From Kribbella jiaozuonensis (GTDB lineage Bacteria > Actinomycetota > Actinomycetes > Propionibacteriales > Kribbellaceae): 64,000 bases of DNA. Both the position numbers and the translations under genes were made by a program. The notes below the pieces were generated by a model that saw nothing but the letters and a program-made list of their open reading frames with translations, did no database searches and was not told the DNA's origin. Where the stretch lies: contig NZ_SZPZ01000001.1 of the NCBI RefSeq assembly GCF_005233875.1, positions 1,426,001 to 1,490,000 on the forward strand. The letters are read 5' to 3'. Positions 15,863-24,704 of the stretch are shown piece by piece; within the stretch, counting starts at the first letter, position 1, and each line of letters opens with the position of its first letter.

Positions 15863-17686
15863 ATGACGATCCCGCTGGCGACCACCGGTACGGCGAGCTT
15901 CGACCAGATCGCGATCGTCACCGGCGTGGTGGGTTTGGTATACCTCGCACTCGCCGTGCTGCTGTGGCGGGAACGGACCGGACGCGTCACGCTGGTAGGT
16001 AGGTTTGCGGACACCATCGGGAGGCTGGACGGAGTCCCCCGATGGGCCGCACTGACGCCGTACCTGCACGCGGTCTCGCTGCTCGCCTGCGCGTTCGGGG
16101 TGTGGCGGGACATCGCGATCCACATCGATCGCGGCCGCGACACCGGCCCGTTCGGTACGGCGGCGCACTATCCGATCTTCTTCGGCATCCTCGGCGTGAT
16201 CATCTCGGGCGTGTTGCCGATCGCGCTCGCGGGCAAGCCGCTGCCGGCCCGCACGATCAAGCTGACCAAGGGCTGGCGGATCCCGTGCAGCGCTGCGCTT
16301 GTGACGGTCTGCGGGACGTTCGCGCTGGTCGGGTTCCCGCTCGACGACGTGTGGCACCGGCTGTTCGGTGAGGACGTCACGCTCTGGGGACCGACCCACC
16401 TGCTGATGATCGGCGGGGTGGTCTTCTCGATCTTCGCCCGGTTGCTCGCGATCGCTGAGGTCGAGCAGTTGGTCGGGCCGAACAAGCGACGGCTGTTCCA
16501 GGAGATCGTCTCGGTCGGTGCGCTGTTGATCGCGTGGGACCTGTTCAGCACCGAGTTCAACTACGGCGTACCGCAGTTTCCCCTTGTTTTGCAGCCGATC
16601 CTGATCGTGTTCGGCGCCGCGCTCGGGTTCACGATCCTCCGGGCGCGACGCGGTCCGGGTACGGCGTTCGCCGCGTTGGCGGTCTACCTGATCATCCGCG
16701 GCGGGATCGCCTGGGCGGTAGCGGAGCCGCTGGGGCAGATCGTCGGGCACTTCCCGTTGCTGATTGTCGAGGCGGTGCTGGTCGAGCTGGTGGCGTTTGC
16801 CTTGGGCAACAAGAACCGCTTCCGGCTCGGTGCGGTCGCGGGTGCGCTGATCGGGACCGTCGGCGTGGTGGCGGAGTACGCCTGGAGTCATGTCTGGATG
16901 CCGATCGCCTGGCCGTCGTCGATGCTGCCGTCCGCTCTTGGGTACGGCGTGATCGTGGGAATCGGAGCCGGTCTGGTCGGAGCGTGGCTCGCGACGCGGT
17001 ACGCCGAGGTTGCCGGCGAGGAACGGGCCGTCGGGATCAAGCACATCCGGCCGGTCGCGGTCCGCCGCACGCATCAGCTCGGTGCGGTCGGGCTGGTCGC
17101 GGTCGTGGCGACGGTGTTCTTCTGTGTGCCGCGGTCGGCGGACCCGGGTGTGTCGGGTGTGGTGACGTTGGACCGGGTGGCGACGGGGGCCGAGCCGACG
17201 GCGTACGTCACGATCACGATGTCGCCCGGGGATGCGGTCGATGGAGCGCGCTGGTTCGAGGCGCTGGCCTGGCAGGGCGGCGGTTTGGTATACCAGCCGA
17301 TGGAGAAGGTTGCCGACGGCACGTACCGGTCGGCCGGCGCGGTGCCGATGTACGGGAAGTGGAAGTCGATGATCCGGCTGCACCAGGGGCAGCGGGACAT
17401 GGTGGCAGCGTGGGTGTACGCGCCGGAGGATGCGGCGATCGAGAAGCCCGCGGTGCAGGTGTCGAACGGGCAGACTGTCGAGTTCGTGAACGAGCAGCAG
17501 ATCCTGCGGCGCGAGGAGAAGACCGACGTGCCACGATGGATGTGGAACGCCGGTTACGCACTGCTCGCTGTGGTCGGACTTCTCGAGATCATCGGGATCG
17601 CCTGGCTGGTCGGCCGTGGTGCGCGCGGCGGGCGGGCGCGTGCGGCTCATCTGGCCGCCGGCGAACGGGAACGGGAGATTGCGTGA
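15863..17686 (+). CDS. Large polytopic membrane protein with duplicated His/Asp motif, unknown function
   Basis: 607 residues. About eleven membrane spans occupy residues 15-410. An extracytoplasmic beta-rich domain follows (~420-545) and a last span with a basic cytoplasmic tail ends the protein. Two repeats share a pattern of polar residues inside or next to the membrane: H87-x5-D93-x8-H102 and H165-x5-D171-x7-H179, each followed by a Gly-rich hydrophobic helix. Such paired His/Asp motifs suggest metal or cofactor binding, but I know no characterised family that fits. ATG 15863 has AAGGAG at 15852-15857. It is coupled (GTGA overlap) to an alpha/beta hydrolase and divergent from MerR. Confidence 0.75.
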   Translation: MTIPLATTGTASFDQIAIVTGVVGLVYLALAVLLWRERTGRVTLVGRFADTIGRLDGVPRWAALTPYLHAVSLLACAFGVWRDIAIHIDRGRDTGPFGTAAHYPIFFGILGVIISGVLPIALAGKPLPARTIKLTKGWRIPCSAALVTVCGTFALVGFPLDDVWHRLFGEDVTLWGPTHLLMIGGVVFSIFARLLAIAEVEQLVGPNKRRLFQEIVSVGALLIAWDLFSTEFNYGVPQFPLVLQPILIVFGAALGFTILRARRGPGTAFAALAVYLIIRGGIAWAVAEPLGQIVGHFPLLIVEAVLVELVAFALGNKNRFRLGAVAGALIGTVGVVAEYAWSHVWMPIAWPSSMLPSALGYGVIVGIGAGLVGAWLATRYAEVAGEERAVGIKHIRPVAVRRTHQLGAVGLVAVVATVFFCVPRSADPGVSGVVTLDRVATGAEPTAYVTITMSPGDAVDGARWFEALAWQGGGLVYQPMEKVADGTYRSAGAVPMYGKWKSMIRLHQGQRDMVAAWVYAPEDAAIEKPAVQVSNGQTVEFVNEQQILRREEKTDVPRWMWNAGYALLAVVGLLEIIGIAWLVGRGARGGRARAAHLAAGEREREIA

Positions 17687-18702
17687 CGATCCAGTTGGAG
17701 CGGTCCGGGGTCACTGCTCGCGACGGAGTACGGCTGAACGTCGAGGTCACCGGGCCGGCTGACGCGCCGGTGACGGTGTTGCTCGTGCACGGGTGGACGT
17801 GTTCGACGCGGTCGTGGCACAACCAGGTGGAGAAGCTGCCGGAGGTGCTCGGGCCGGATGCGGTACGCGTCGTCACCTATGACCATCGCGGGCACGGCCG
17901 GTCTGATGCGGCGCCTGCCGGGTCGATGCGGCTTGATCAGCTTGCTGATGACATGGTCACGGTTCTGGACGAGGTCGTCGGTGAGGGGCCGGTGGTGTAC
18001 GCCGGGCACTCGATGGGCGGCATGACGTTGATGGCGGCCGCGGAGCTGTATCCGGAGCTGTTCGGTTCGCGTATCCGCGCGGCGGCGCTGGTCAGCACCA
18101 CCTCAGGCCACCTCACCGAGGGCGCCCTCGGTATCCCACCCCGCTTCGACCCAGCAGCTGCCCGAATCGCTCCCCGAGTGCTGAACGCAGTCGGCGCGAG
18201 AGCAGAGAAACGAGCAGCACGCAAAGCTGCCGCGGGAGCGGACGGTGTGGGAGCGGGTGTGCTCGGCGACGGCGGGGGGCGTGGGGCGCAGCGGGGGGCG
18301 CGGTTGGTGGCGGCGCGGCGGCGGGCGGTGGCGGTTGCGGCGAGCTTGCAGGTGCCGGCTTTGCGGCGGGTGGTGTTCGGGAAGCATGCGGATCCGGCGG
18401 AGATCGAGCTGTTCCTGCAGGACCTGGCGATCGTGCCCGGTCCGTCGTACCTCGGGTTCTTCGAGACGATGATGGAGCACGATCGCGGCGACGCGCTGAA
18501 GGTGCTCGACCAGGTGCCGGTGGAGATCATGCACGGCACCCGCGATCGTCTCCTCCCGCCGCGGCACGCCAACCGGATCGCCGCTCAGCTCCCGAGCGCG
18601 CGCCTGTGGATCTACCCCGGCGCCGGCCACATGCTCATGCAGGAACGCCCCCGCGACGTCACCCACCGGCTCGCATCCCTTGCCCGCAAGGTGTCCGCCT
18701 GA
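17683..18702 (+). CDS. Alpha/beta hydrolase
   Basis: 339 residues. The oxyanion-hole motif LLVHGW (~33-38), the nucleophile elbow GHSMGG (S110), the acid in HGTRDRLLPP (~290) and the histidine in GAGHM (~317) make a full catalytic triad. GTG 17683 overlaps the stop of the membrane protein gene by four bases, so it is translationally coupled to it. The cap region (~185-225) is unusually rich in Gly, Arg and Ala, encoded by a G-rich stretch at 18240-18340. With the upstream monooxygenase it could hydrolyse the ester product of a Baeyer-Villiger reaction; this is inference. Confidence 0.88.
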   Translation: MTIQLERSGVTARDGVRLNVEVTGPADAPVTVLLVHGWTCSTRSWHNQVEKLPEVLGPDAVRVVTYDHRGHGRSDAAPAGSMRLDQLADDMVTVLDEVVGEGPVVYAGHSMGGMTLMAAAELYPELFGSRIRAAALVSTTSGHLTEGALGIPPRFDPAAARIAPRVLNAVGARAEKRAARKAAAGADGVGAGVLGDGGGRGAQRGARLVAARRRAVAVAASLQVPALRRVVFGKHADPAEIELFLQDLAIVPGPSYLGFFETMMEHDRGDALKVLDQVPVEIMHGTRDRLLPPRHANRIAAQLPSARLWIYPGAGHMLMQERPRDVTHRLASLARKVSA

Positions 18703-18748
18703 GAGTCGCGTCACGGCCCGCCGCGGTGTACTCGCCTACGCTCGACCC

Positions 18749-19897
18749 GTGAACCTTCTGTCCGACGTCGTGGTCGTGGACCTCACCCGTGCGCTCGCGG
18801 GTCCGCACGCGGCGATGATGCTCGGCGACCTCGGCGCCCGGGTGATCAAGGTGGAGACCCCGAACGGCGGCGACGACAGCCGCGGCTGGGGCCCGCCGTT
18901 CGTCGAGGGCGAGTCGACGTACTACCTGTCCGCGAACCGGAACAAGGAGTCCGTGACCGCTGACCTCAAGTCCCCCGAGGGCAAGGAGTTCCTGACCAGG
19001 CTGGTCCGCAAGGCCGACGTCCTGATCGAGAACTTCCGCCCTGGCGTGCTCGACCGGCTCGGCTTCTCCACAGCGCAACTGCACGAGCTCAACCCCGGTC
19101 TCGTCATCCTCTCGATCACCGGCTTCGGGCACGACGGGCCGGACGGCGGGCGCGCCGGGTACGACCAGATCGCGCAGGGCGAAGGCGGCCTGATGAGCAT
19201 CACCGGCGCAGTCGAACCGACCAAGGTCGGCGCCCCGATCGCGGACCTGCTGGCCGGCATGTACGGCGCTTACGGTGCGCTGGCCGCCCTGCACGAGCGA
19301 TCGATCACCGGCAAGGGTCGCGTCGTACGGACGAGCCTGCTCGCGTCGGTGATCGGCGTCCACGCGTTCCACGGAACGAAGTGGACGGTCGCGCATCAGC
19401 TGCCTGAACGGGTCGGCAATCACCACGCGCAGATCGCGCCGTACGGGATGTATCGAACCGCCGACACCAGCATCCAGGTTGCGGTGGGTAGCGAGGGGCA
19501 GTGGCGGACGTTCGCGCCGATCGTCGGGCTCGACCCGGAGGACGAACGGTTCGCGGTCAACTCGCAACGGGTTGCCCATCGTGACGAGCTGACCGCCTCC
19601 ATCGAAGCAGCGTTCGCTGCCGAGCCGGCCGATGTGTGGCTCGAACGCCTTGCGGAGAAGGGGATTCCGGCCGGGAAGGTTCGCGACTTCCAGCAGGTGT
19701 ACGAGTGGGAGCAGACGCTGTCCCAGGGCCTGCTGATCGATGTCGAGCACCCGACCCTGGGCACGATCCAGCTCCCCGGCCCGCCGCTGCGCTTCGACGA
19801 CAACCCGTACGCCGGTGCTCGCGAGACCAACCTGCCACCGCCGCGGCTGGGTGAGCACGACGAGTCGGTCCGGGCCTGGCTGGACGAGGACGCCTGA
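18749..19897 (+). CDS. Class III CoA-transferase (CaiB/BaiF family)
   Basis: 382 residues, normal family length. The N-terminus VVVVDLTRALAGPHAAMMLGDLGA is the hallmark of the family, followed by KVETPNGGDD, ENFRPG, and the catalytic Asp (D139) in AGYDQIAQG. The enzyme moves CoA between carboxylic acids. It is 46 bases after the hydrolase and may act on the same degradative route, but the acid is unknown. GTG 18749 places the start right before the first beta strand. Confidence 0.92.
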   Translation: MNLLSDVVVVDLTRALAGPHAAMMLGDLGARVIKVETPNGGDDSRGWGPPFVEGESTYYLSANRNKESVTADLKSPEGKEFLTRLVRKADVLIENFRPGVLDRLGFSTAQLHELNPGLVILSITGFGHDGPDGGRAGYDQIAQGEGGLMSITGAVEPTKVGAPIADLLAGMYGAYGALAALHERSITGKGRVVRTSLLASVIGVHAFHGTKWTVAHQLPERVGNHHAQIAPYGMYRTADTSIQVAVGSEGQWRTFAPIVGLDPEDERFAVNSQRVAHRDELTASIEAAFAAEPADVWLERLAEKGIPAGKVRDFQQVYEWEQTLSQGLLIDVEHPTLGTIQLPGPPLRFDDNPYAGARETNLPPPRLGEHDESVRAWLDEDA

Positions 19898-19957
19898 GCC
19901 GGGAACTTTACGTACGTAACCTCCGGGCCTTACCAGTGGCGTGAGAGGATCACCCGC

Positions 19958-21385
19958 GTGACTGCCTTGCCGAGTGTTTCGTACTCCATCACCGTTCGCC
20001 TCGAGGTGCCCGCGGGTGGCTCGACGGTGAGCAAGCTGACGACCGCGGTCGAGCAGGCCGGCGGTCTGGTCACCGCGCTCGACGTGACCGCGTCCGGCCA
20101 CGAGCGGCTGCGGATCGACGTCACCTGCGCCGCGGCCGACACCGAGCACGCCGGCCGGCTCGTCGAGGCGATGCGGGCCGTGCCGGGCGTCGAGATCGGC
20201 CGGGTCTCGGACCGGACGTTCCTGATGCACCTCGGCGGCAAGATCTCGATGGAGGCCAAGCACCCGATCCGCAACCGTGACGACCTGTCGATGATCTACA
20301 CGCCGGGTGTCGCGCGGGTCTGCCTGGCGATCGCGGCCAACCCGGACGACGCGCGCCGGCTGACGATCAAGCGCAACAGCGTCGCGGTCGTCACCGACGG
20401 TTCCGCCGTACTGGGCCTCGGCAACATCGGCCCGAAGGCCGCGCTGCCGGTGATGGAGGGCAAGGCGGCGCTGTTCAAGCGGTTCGCCGGGATCGACGCC
20501 TGGCCGCTGTGCCTGGACACCCAGGACCCGGACGCGATCGTCCAGATCGTGAAGGCGATCGCCCCCGGGTTCGCCGGCATCAACCTCGAGGACATCTCCG
20601 CGCCGCGCTGCTTCGAGATCGAGGCCCGGCTGCGCGAGGAGCTCGACATCCCGGTCTTCCACGACGACCAGCACGGTACGGCGGTCGTCGTACTGGCTGC
20701 TCTCTACAACGCGCTGCGCGTGGTCAGCAAGGACATCACGAACGTGCGGGTGGTGCTGTCCGGCGCCGGCGCAGCCGGTACGGCGATCCTCAAGCTGCTG
20801 CTCGCCGCGGGCGTGAAGGATGCCGTCGTCGCGGACGTCGACGGGATCATCCACACCGAGCGCGATGGCCTGTCGCCGGAGCTGCGCTGGATCGCGGAGA
20901 ACACCAACGCCGCTAAGTACAGCGGCAACCTGAAGGGTGCGCTGGCGGGCGCCGACGTGTTCATCGGCGTCTCCGCGCCGAACATCCTCGACGGCGCCGA
21001 CATCGCCACGATGAACGACGACTCGATCGTGTTCGCGCTGGCGAATCCGGTGCCCGAGGTCGACCCGGGCGAGGCCGGCGAGCACGCGGCCGTGGTCGCG
21101 ACCGGCCGTAGCGACTACCCGAACCAGATCAACAACGTGTTGGTGTTCCCGGGGGTGTTCCGCGGTCTGCTCGACGCGCAGTCCTCGAAGGTGTCGGTCG
21201 ACATGGAGCTGGCCGCCGCGAAGGCGCTCGCCGGTGTCGTCACGGACGAGGAGCTGAACGCCACGTACATCGTGCCGAGCGTCTTCCATCCCGAGGTGCA
21301 CACTCGCGTCGCACACGCTGTCCGCGACGCGGCCGGCGGCAAGGCGCCGGCGCACGAGAACTACCCGGACGACTCTCCGGCGTGA
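19958..21385 (+). CDS. NAD(P)-dependent malic enzyme with N-terminal ACT domain
   Basis: 475 residues. Residues 1-85 form an ACT-like regulatory domain. The malic enzyme domain begins at ~100 with SMIYTPGVA (catalytic Tyr), includes the metal ligands in LEDISAPRCFEIE and DDQHGTA, and the dinucleotide fold GAGAAGTAI (~268). This short prokaryotic form decarboxylates malate to pyruvate and links the TCA cycle to pyruvate; coenzyme preference cannot be decided by eye. The start is GTG 19958. Its stop overlaps the next start (GTGA). Confidence 0.93.
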   Translation: MTALPSVSYSITVRLEVPAGGSTVSKLTTAVEQAGGLVTALDVTASGHERLRIDVTCAAADTEHAGRLVEAMRAVPGVEIGRVSDRTFLMHLGGKISMEAKHPIRNRDDLSMIYTPGVARVCLAIAANPDDARRLTIKRNSVAVVTDGSAVLGLGNIGPKAALPVMEGKAALFKRFAGIDAWPLCLDTQDPDAIVQIVKAIAPGFAGINLEDISAPRCFEIEARLREELDIPVFHDDQHGTAVVVLAALYNALRVVSKDITNVRVVLSGAGAAGTAILKLLLAAGVKDAVVADVDGIIHTERDGLSPELRWIAENTNAAKYSGNLKGALAGADVFIGVSAPNILDGADIATMNDDSIVFALANPVPEVDPGEAGEHAAVVATGRSDYPNQINNVLVFPGVFRGLLDAQSSKVSVDMELAAAKALAGVVTDEELNATYIVPSVFHPEVHTRVAHAVRDAAGGKAPAHENYPDDSPA

Positions 21386-21759
21386 CCGTGCAGGTAGCGG
21401 ATGAGACGAAGACGGGACGGTCGGTCTGGCTGTGGCGGATCGCGTTCGTCGCGGCGGTGGCGTTGCAGCTGTACGGCGTCTACTCGCCGCGTGAGGCGGG
21501 TCCGCACGTCGGGATCCCGCAGATCGACAAGGTCGCGCACGCTTTCCTGTTCGCGGCCGTCGCATTCACCGGGCTGAAGGTCGGCGTACCGGCGCGATGG
21601 TTGCTGGGAGCACTGGCCGCGAACGCGATCGTCAGCGAGCTCGTGCAGCACTGGCTGCTGCCGCAGCGCGACGGGGACCCGTTGGACGCGCTCGCGGACC
21701 TCGCTGGTGTTGCGATCGGTGCCTGGATCGGGTTCAGAGCGAACCGTCGTACGCCATGA
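21382..21759 (+). CDS. VanZ-like small membrane protein
   Basis: 125 residues with four hydrophobic spans. The pattern PQIDKVAHAFLFAAVAFT followed by DPLDALADLAGVAIGAWIG matches the VanZ-like family, where His and Asp residues face the membrane core. The role of these proteins outside teicoplanin resistance is not known. It starts at a GTG overlapping the malic enzyme stop, so expression is coupled. Confidence 0.8.
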   Translation: MTVQVADETKTGRSVWLWRIAFVAAVALQLYGVYSPREAGPHVGIPQIDKVAHAFLFAAVAFTGLKVGVPARWLLGALAANAIVSELVQHWLLPQRDGDPLDALADLAGVAIGAWIGFRANRRTP

Positions 21760-21766
21760 TGGAGGT

Positions 21767-22324
21767 ATGACGGTCTCGACCCTGACAGGTTCGCTGCTGG
21801 TGGCGACCCCGTTGCTCGACGAACCGCCCTTCCGCCGGTCGGTGATCCTGCTGCTGGACCACGACGACGACGGCGCACTGGGGGTGGTCGTGAACCGCGC
21901 CGCGGACCTCGCGGTGGACCGGGTGCTTCCGGACTGGTCGACGGCCGTGGACGAGCCCGGCGTGCTGTTCATGGGCGGGCCGGTCGGGACCGACAGCGCG
22001 CTCGCGGTCGCCGAGGTGGTCGAGGCCGCGGACCCGCCCGGCTGGCGCGAGTGCTTCGGCCGGATCGGGCTGGTCGACCTCGACGTACCGCCGGTGCTGC
22101 TCGAGGGCGCGATCAGCCGGATGCGGATCTTCGCCGGGTACGCCGGCTGGTCCAGCGGTCAGCTCGAGGGCGAGATCGCGGAGGGCGCCTGGTACGTCGT
22201 GGAGTCGGTGACCGAGGACGTGTTCGGCCACGACCCGGAGACGCTGTGGCGCCGGGTGCTGCGCCGCCAGCACGACCAGATGGCCTACCTGGCGACGTAC
22301 CCCGACGACCCCACGATGAACTAG
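21767..22324 (+). CDS. YqgE/AlgH family protein
   Basis: 185 residues covering the whole YqgE/AlgH domain: GSLLVATPLLDEPPFRRSVILLLDHD, then GVVVNR, FMGGPV and a late IFAGYAGWSSGQLEGEI (each motif given separately). The biochemical function of the family is not settled. ATG 21767 gives the expected N-terminus, although the GGAGG before it is unusually close. It follows the VanZ-like gene by 7 bases. Confidence 0.9.
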   Translation: MTVSTLTGSLLVATPLLDEPPFRRSVILLLDHDDDGALGVVVNRAADLAVDRVLPDWSTAVDEPGVLFMGGPVGTDSALAVAEVVEAADPPGWRECFGRIGLVDLDVPPVLLEGAISRMRIFAGYAGWSSGQLEGEIAEGAWYVVESVTEDVFGHDPETLWRRVLRRQHDQMAYLATYPDDPTMN

Positions 22325-22330
22325 CGGGTC

Positions 22331-22600
22331 CTACTCGCCGCCACCGTCGCCGCCCCCGTCATCCGGGTTCAGCGAGTCCCAGATCTCCTTGCACTCCGGG
22401 CAGACCGGGAAGCGCTCGGGGTCGCGGCTCGGCACCCACACCTTGCCGCACAGGGCCACCACCGGGGTGCCCATCACCATCGCCTCGGTCAGCTTGTCCT
22501 TCGGCACGTAGTGCGAGAACCGCTCGTGGTCCCCGCCCTCCAGCGGCTGTGTCCGCTCATCGACAACCGTCTCCGCGCCCGGGGTCAGCTGAGTACTCAT
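22331..22600 (-). CDS. DUF3039 protein
   Basis: 89 residues. The core HERFSHYVPKDKLTEAMV followed by ALCGKVW and FPVCPECKEIW is the DUF3039 signature. The cysteines (C-x17-C-P-x-C) look like a small zinc ribbon. Members are restricted to actinobacteria and are typically found next to the helicase that follows here. Function unknown. It has a glycine/aspartate-rich tail and is convergent with YqgE/AlgH. Confidence 0.9.
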   Translation of the reverse strand: MSTQLTPGAETVVDERTQPLEGGDHERFSHYVPKDKLTEAMVMGTPVVALCGKVWVPSRDPERFPVCPECKEIWDSLNPDDGGGDGGGE

Positions 22601-22748
22601 ACCCCTGAGTGTATGACGTCCCACCAGGCGATCCGGGAACTTTATCCACAGACTGCCCGTACCCCGACATGCCGTACGACGGTTGTCACATCCGTCAGGT
22701 AACGTTCCTGCACGGCCGACAGTCGACTATCGGGGGAGAACGCCGTCC

Positions 22749-24539
22749 GTGGATTCGCATCTGCCCGCCGCGCCAGCCGTACTACCACCGGCGTATCCGG
22801 AACGTGCGGCGTGGGGTACCGCGAGCAAGCTCCGTGCGTGGCAGTCCGAAGCGCTGAAGCTGTATCTCGACGCCAACCCGCGCGACTTCCTCGCAGTGGC
22901 GACGCCGGGCGCTGGAAAGACCACGTTCGCGCTGACCGTGGCCGCCGAGCTGCTGCAGCGGCGGGTGATCGAGCGGATCACCGTGGTGACGCCGACCGAG
23001 CACCTCAAGGTCCAGTGGGCCGAGGCCGCCGACCGGGCCGGGATCGCGATCGACCCCGCGTTCGCCGGGCGGCGCGGCAAGACCAACAAGGACTTCCAGG
23101 GCGTCGCGGTGACGTACGCCGGGGTGGCGGTCAACCCGCTCGCGTTCCGGGTCCGGACCGAGCGGTTCAAGACCCTGGTCATCTTGGACGAGGTGCACCA
23201 CGGCGGTGACGCGCTCAGCTGGGGCGAGGGTGTTCGCGAGGCGTTCGAGCCCGCCGCGCGCCGGCTCTGCCTGACCGGTACGCCGTTCCGCAGCGACGAC
23301 AACCCGATCCCGTTCGTCACGTACGAAACGGCGCATGACGGGGTCGCCCGCAGCAAGGCCGACTACACCTACGGGTACGGGCATGCCCTGCGCGACCACG
23401 TCGTACGTCCGGTGATCTTCATGTCGTACTCCGGTGAGATGCGCTGGCGGACCAAGGCCGGTGACGAGGTCGCGGCGCGACTCGGCGAGCCGCTGACCAA
23501 GGACCTGACCGCGCAGGCGCTGCGGACCGCGCTGGATCCGGCCGGCGAGTGGATGGGGGCGGTCCTCGCCGCCGCGGACAAGCGCCTGACCGAGGTACGG
23601 CGGCACATGCCGGACGCCGGCGCGCTGGTGATCTCGGGCGATCAGAACACGGCCCGTGCGTACGCCAAGACCCTTCGCGAGCTGACCGGCGAGGCGCCGA
23701 CCGTCGTGCTGTCCGACGAGAAGGCGGCGAGCAAGAAGATCCAGAAGTTCTCCGAAGGGGAATCGCGCTGGATGGTCGCGGTGCGGATGGTGTCCGAAGG
23801 TGTCGACGTGCCGAGACTGGCGGTCGGGGTGTACGCGACGCCGACCTCGACGCCGCTGTTCTTCGCGCAGGCGGTCGGACGGTTCGTCCGGGCGCGGAAG
23901 CGGGGTGAGACGGCGTCGGTGTTCGTGCCGTCGGTGACCCGGCTGCTCGGGTTCGCGGCCGAGATGGAGGTCGAGCGGGACCACGTCCTCGGCCGGAAGA
24001 ACAGCAACGAGGACGGCGACATCTTCGCCCTCGAGGACGACCTGCTGAAGCAGGCGAACCAGACCGAGGGCGCCAGCGACGAGCTCGAGGGGAACTTCGA
24101 GGCGCTCGGGTCGGACGCGAGCTTCGACCGGGTGGTGTTCGACGGCGGCGACTACGGGACGGGCGGTGACCAGGCGTCGGACGAGGAGCTGGACTTCCTC
24201 GGGCTGCCCGGGCTGCTCGAGCCGGACCAGGTGCGCGAGCTGCTGCACAAGCGCCAGCAGAAGTCGCTGGCCGCGCAGAAGAAGTCGTCCCGGACGACAA
24301 GTGAGCGCGAGGACCCGACGCCCACCGAGCTGGCCACCCACGAGCAGATCGCACTCCTTCGCCGCGAGCTGAACGGCCTGGTCGCTGCCTGGCACCACCG
24401 CACCGGCCAGCCGCACGGCGTCATCCACAACGATCTGCGCCGCAAACTCGGCGGCCCCGCGGCCGCCCACGCCTCCTCCATCCAGTTGAAGGAGCGGATC
24501 GAGCTGATCCGCGACTGGGCCACCCAGCGTCGCGCCTGA
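22749..24539 (+). CDS. DEAD/DEAH-box (superfamily 2) helicase, actinobacterial type
   Basis: 596 residues. Helicase core motifs: Q-like LRAWQSEAL (~35), Walker A TPGAGKTTF (~57), DEVHH box (motif II), TGTP (motif III) and a C-terminal RecA domain with SEGVDVP and QAVGRFVRA (motif VI). The C-terminal ~150 residues are charged and probably contact nucleic acid or partners. It resembles an XPB-like architecture common in actinobacteria. GTG 22749 has GGGGGAG 10 bases upstream. The neighbouring divergent DUF3039 gene is a conserved companion. Confidence 0.9.
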   Translation: MDSHLPAAPAVLPPAYPERAAWGTASKLRAWQSEALKLYLDANPRDFLAVATPGAGKTTFALTVAAELLQRRVIERITVVTPTEHLKVQWAEAADRAGIAIDPAFAGRRGKTNKDFQGVAVTYAGVAVNPLAFRVRTERFKTLVILDEVHHGGDALSWGEGVREAFEPAARRLCLTGTPFRSDDNPIPFVTYETAHDGVARSKADYTYGYGHALRDHVVRPVIFMSYSGEMRWRTKAGDEVAARLGEPLTKDLTAQALRTALDPAGEWMGAVLAAADKRLTEVRRHMPDAGALVISGDQNTARAYAKTLRELTGEAPTVVLSDEKAASKKIQKFSEGESRWMVAVRMVSEGVDVPRLAVGVYATPTSTPLFFAQAVGRFVRARKRGETASVFVPSVTRLLGFAAEMEVERDHVLGRKNSNEDGDIFALEDDLLKQANQTEGASDELEGNFEALGSDASFDRVVFDGGDYGTGGDQASDEELDFLGLPGLLEPDQVRELLHKRQQKSLAAQKKSSRTTSEREDPTPTELATHEQIALLRRELNGLVAAWHHRTGQPHGVIHNDLRRKLGGPAAAHASSIQLKERIELIRDWATQRRA

Positions 24540-24553
24540 GCTTCGCTAGCCGA

Positions 24554-24581
24554 CACCCCGTCCTGGAATCAGGGCGGGGTG
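24554..24581 (+). terminator. Rho-independent-type terminator after the helicase gene
   Basis: CACCCCG-T-CCTG, a GAAT loop, then CAGG-G-CGGGGTG form a 12-bp stem (one G-U pair) followed by ATTTCT. It starts 15 bases after the helicase stop. Confidence 0.85.
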
Positions 24582-24621
24582 ATTTCTGTGGGTGGCGAAG
24601 TGTTGACCTGCTGCGACGGGT

Positions 24622-24650
24622 GCTGCAAGCTTCGCGGTACGAGCTGCAAG
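24622..24650. promoter_or_regulatory. Direct repeats upstream of the GH87-like gene
   Basis: GCTGCAAG occurs at 24622-24629 and again at 24643-24650, exactly 21 bases (two helical turns) apart, followed by ATGCAATT at ~24665. This is a candidate regulator site for the secreted enzyme starting at 24705. Confidence 0.4.
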
Positions 24651-24704
24651 AAATCATCAATCTCATGCAATTAGCTCACCTCCCACCGCCCCGACGGAGG
24701 ACCC

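Noticed and set aside
18659..21565. 968-codon minus-strand frame opposite the CoA-transferase and malic enzyme
   Set aside because: Antisense shadow; the plus strand carries two full, motif-complete enzymes.
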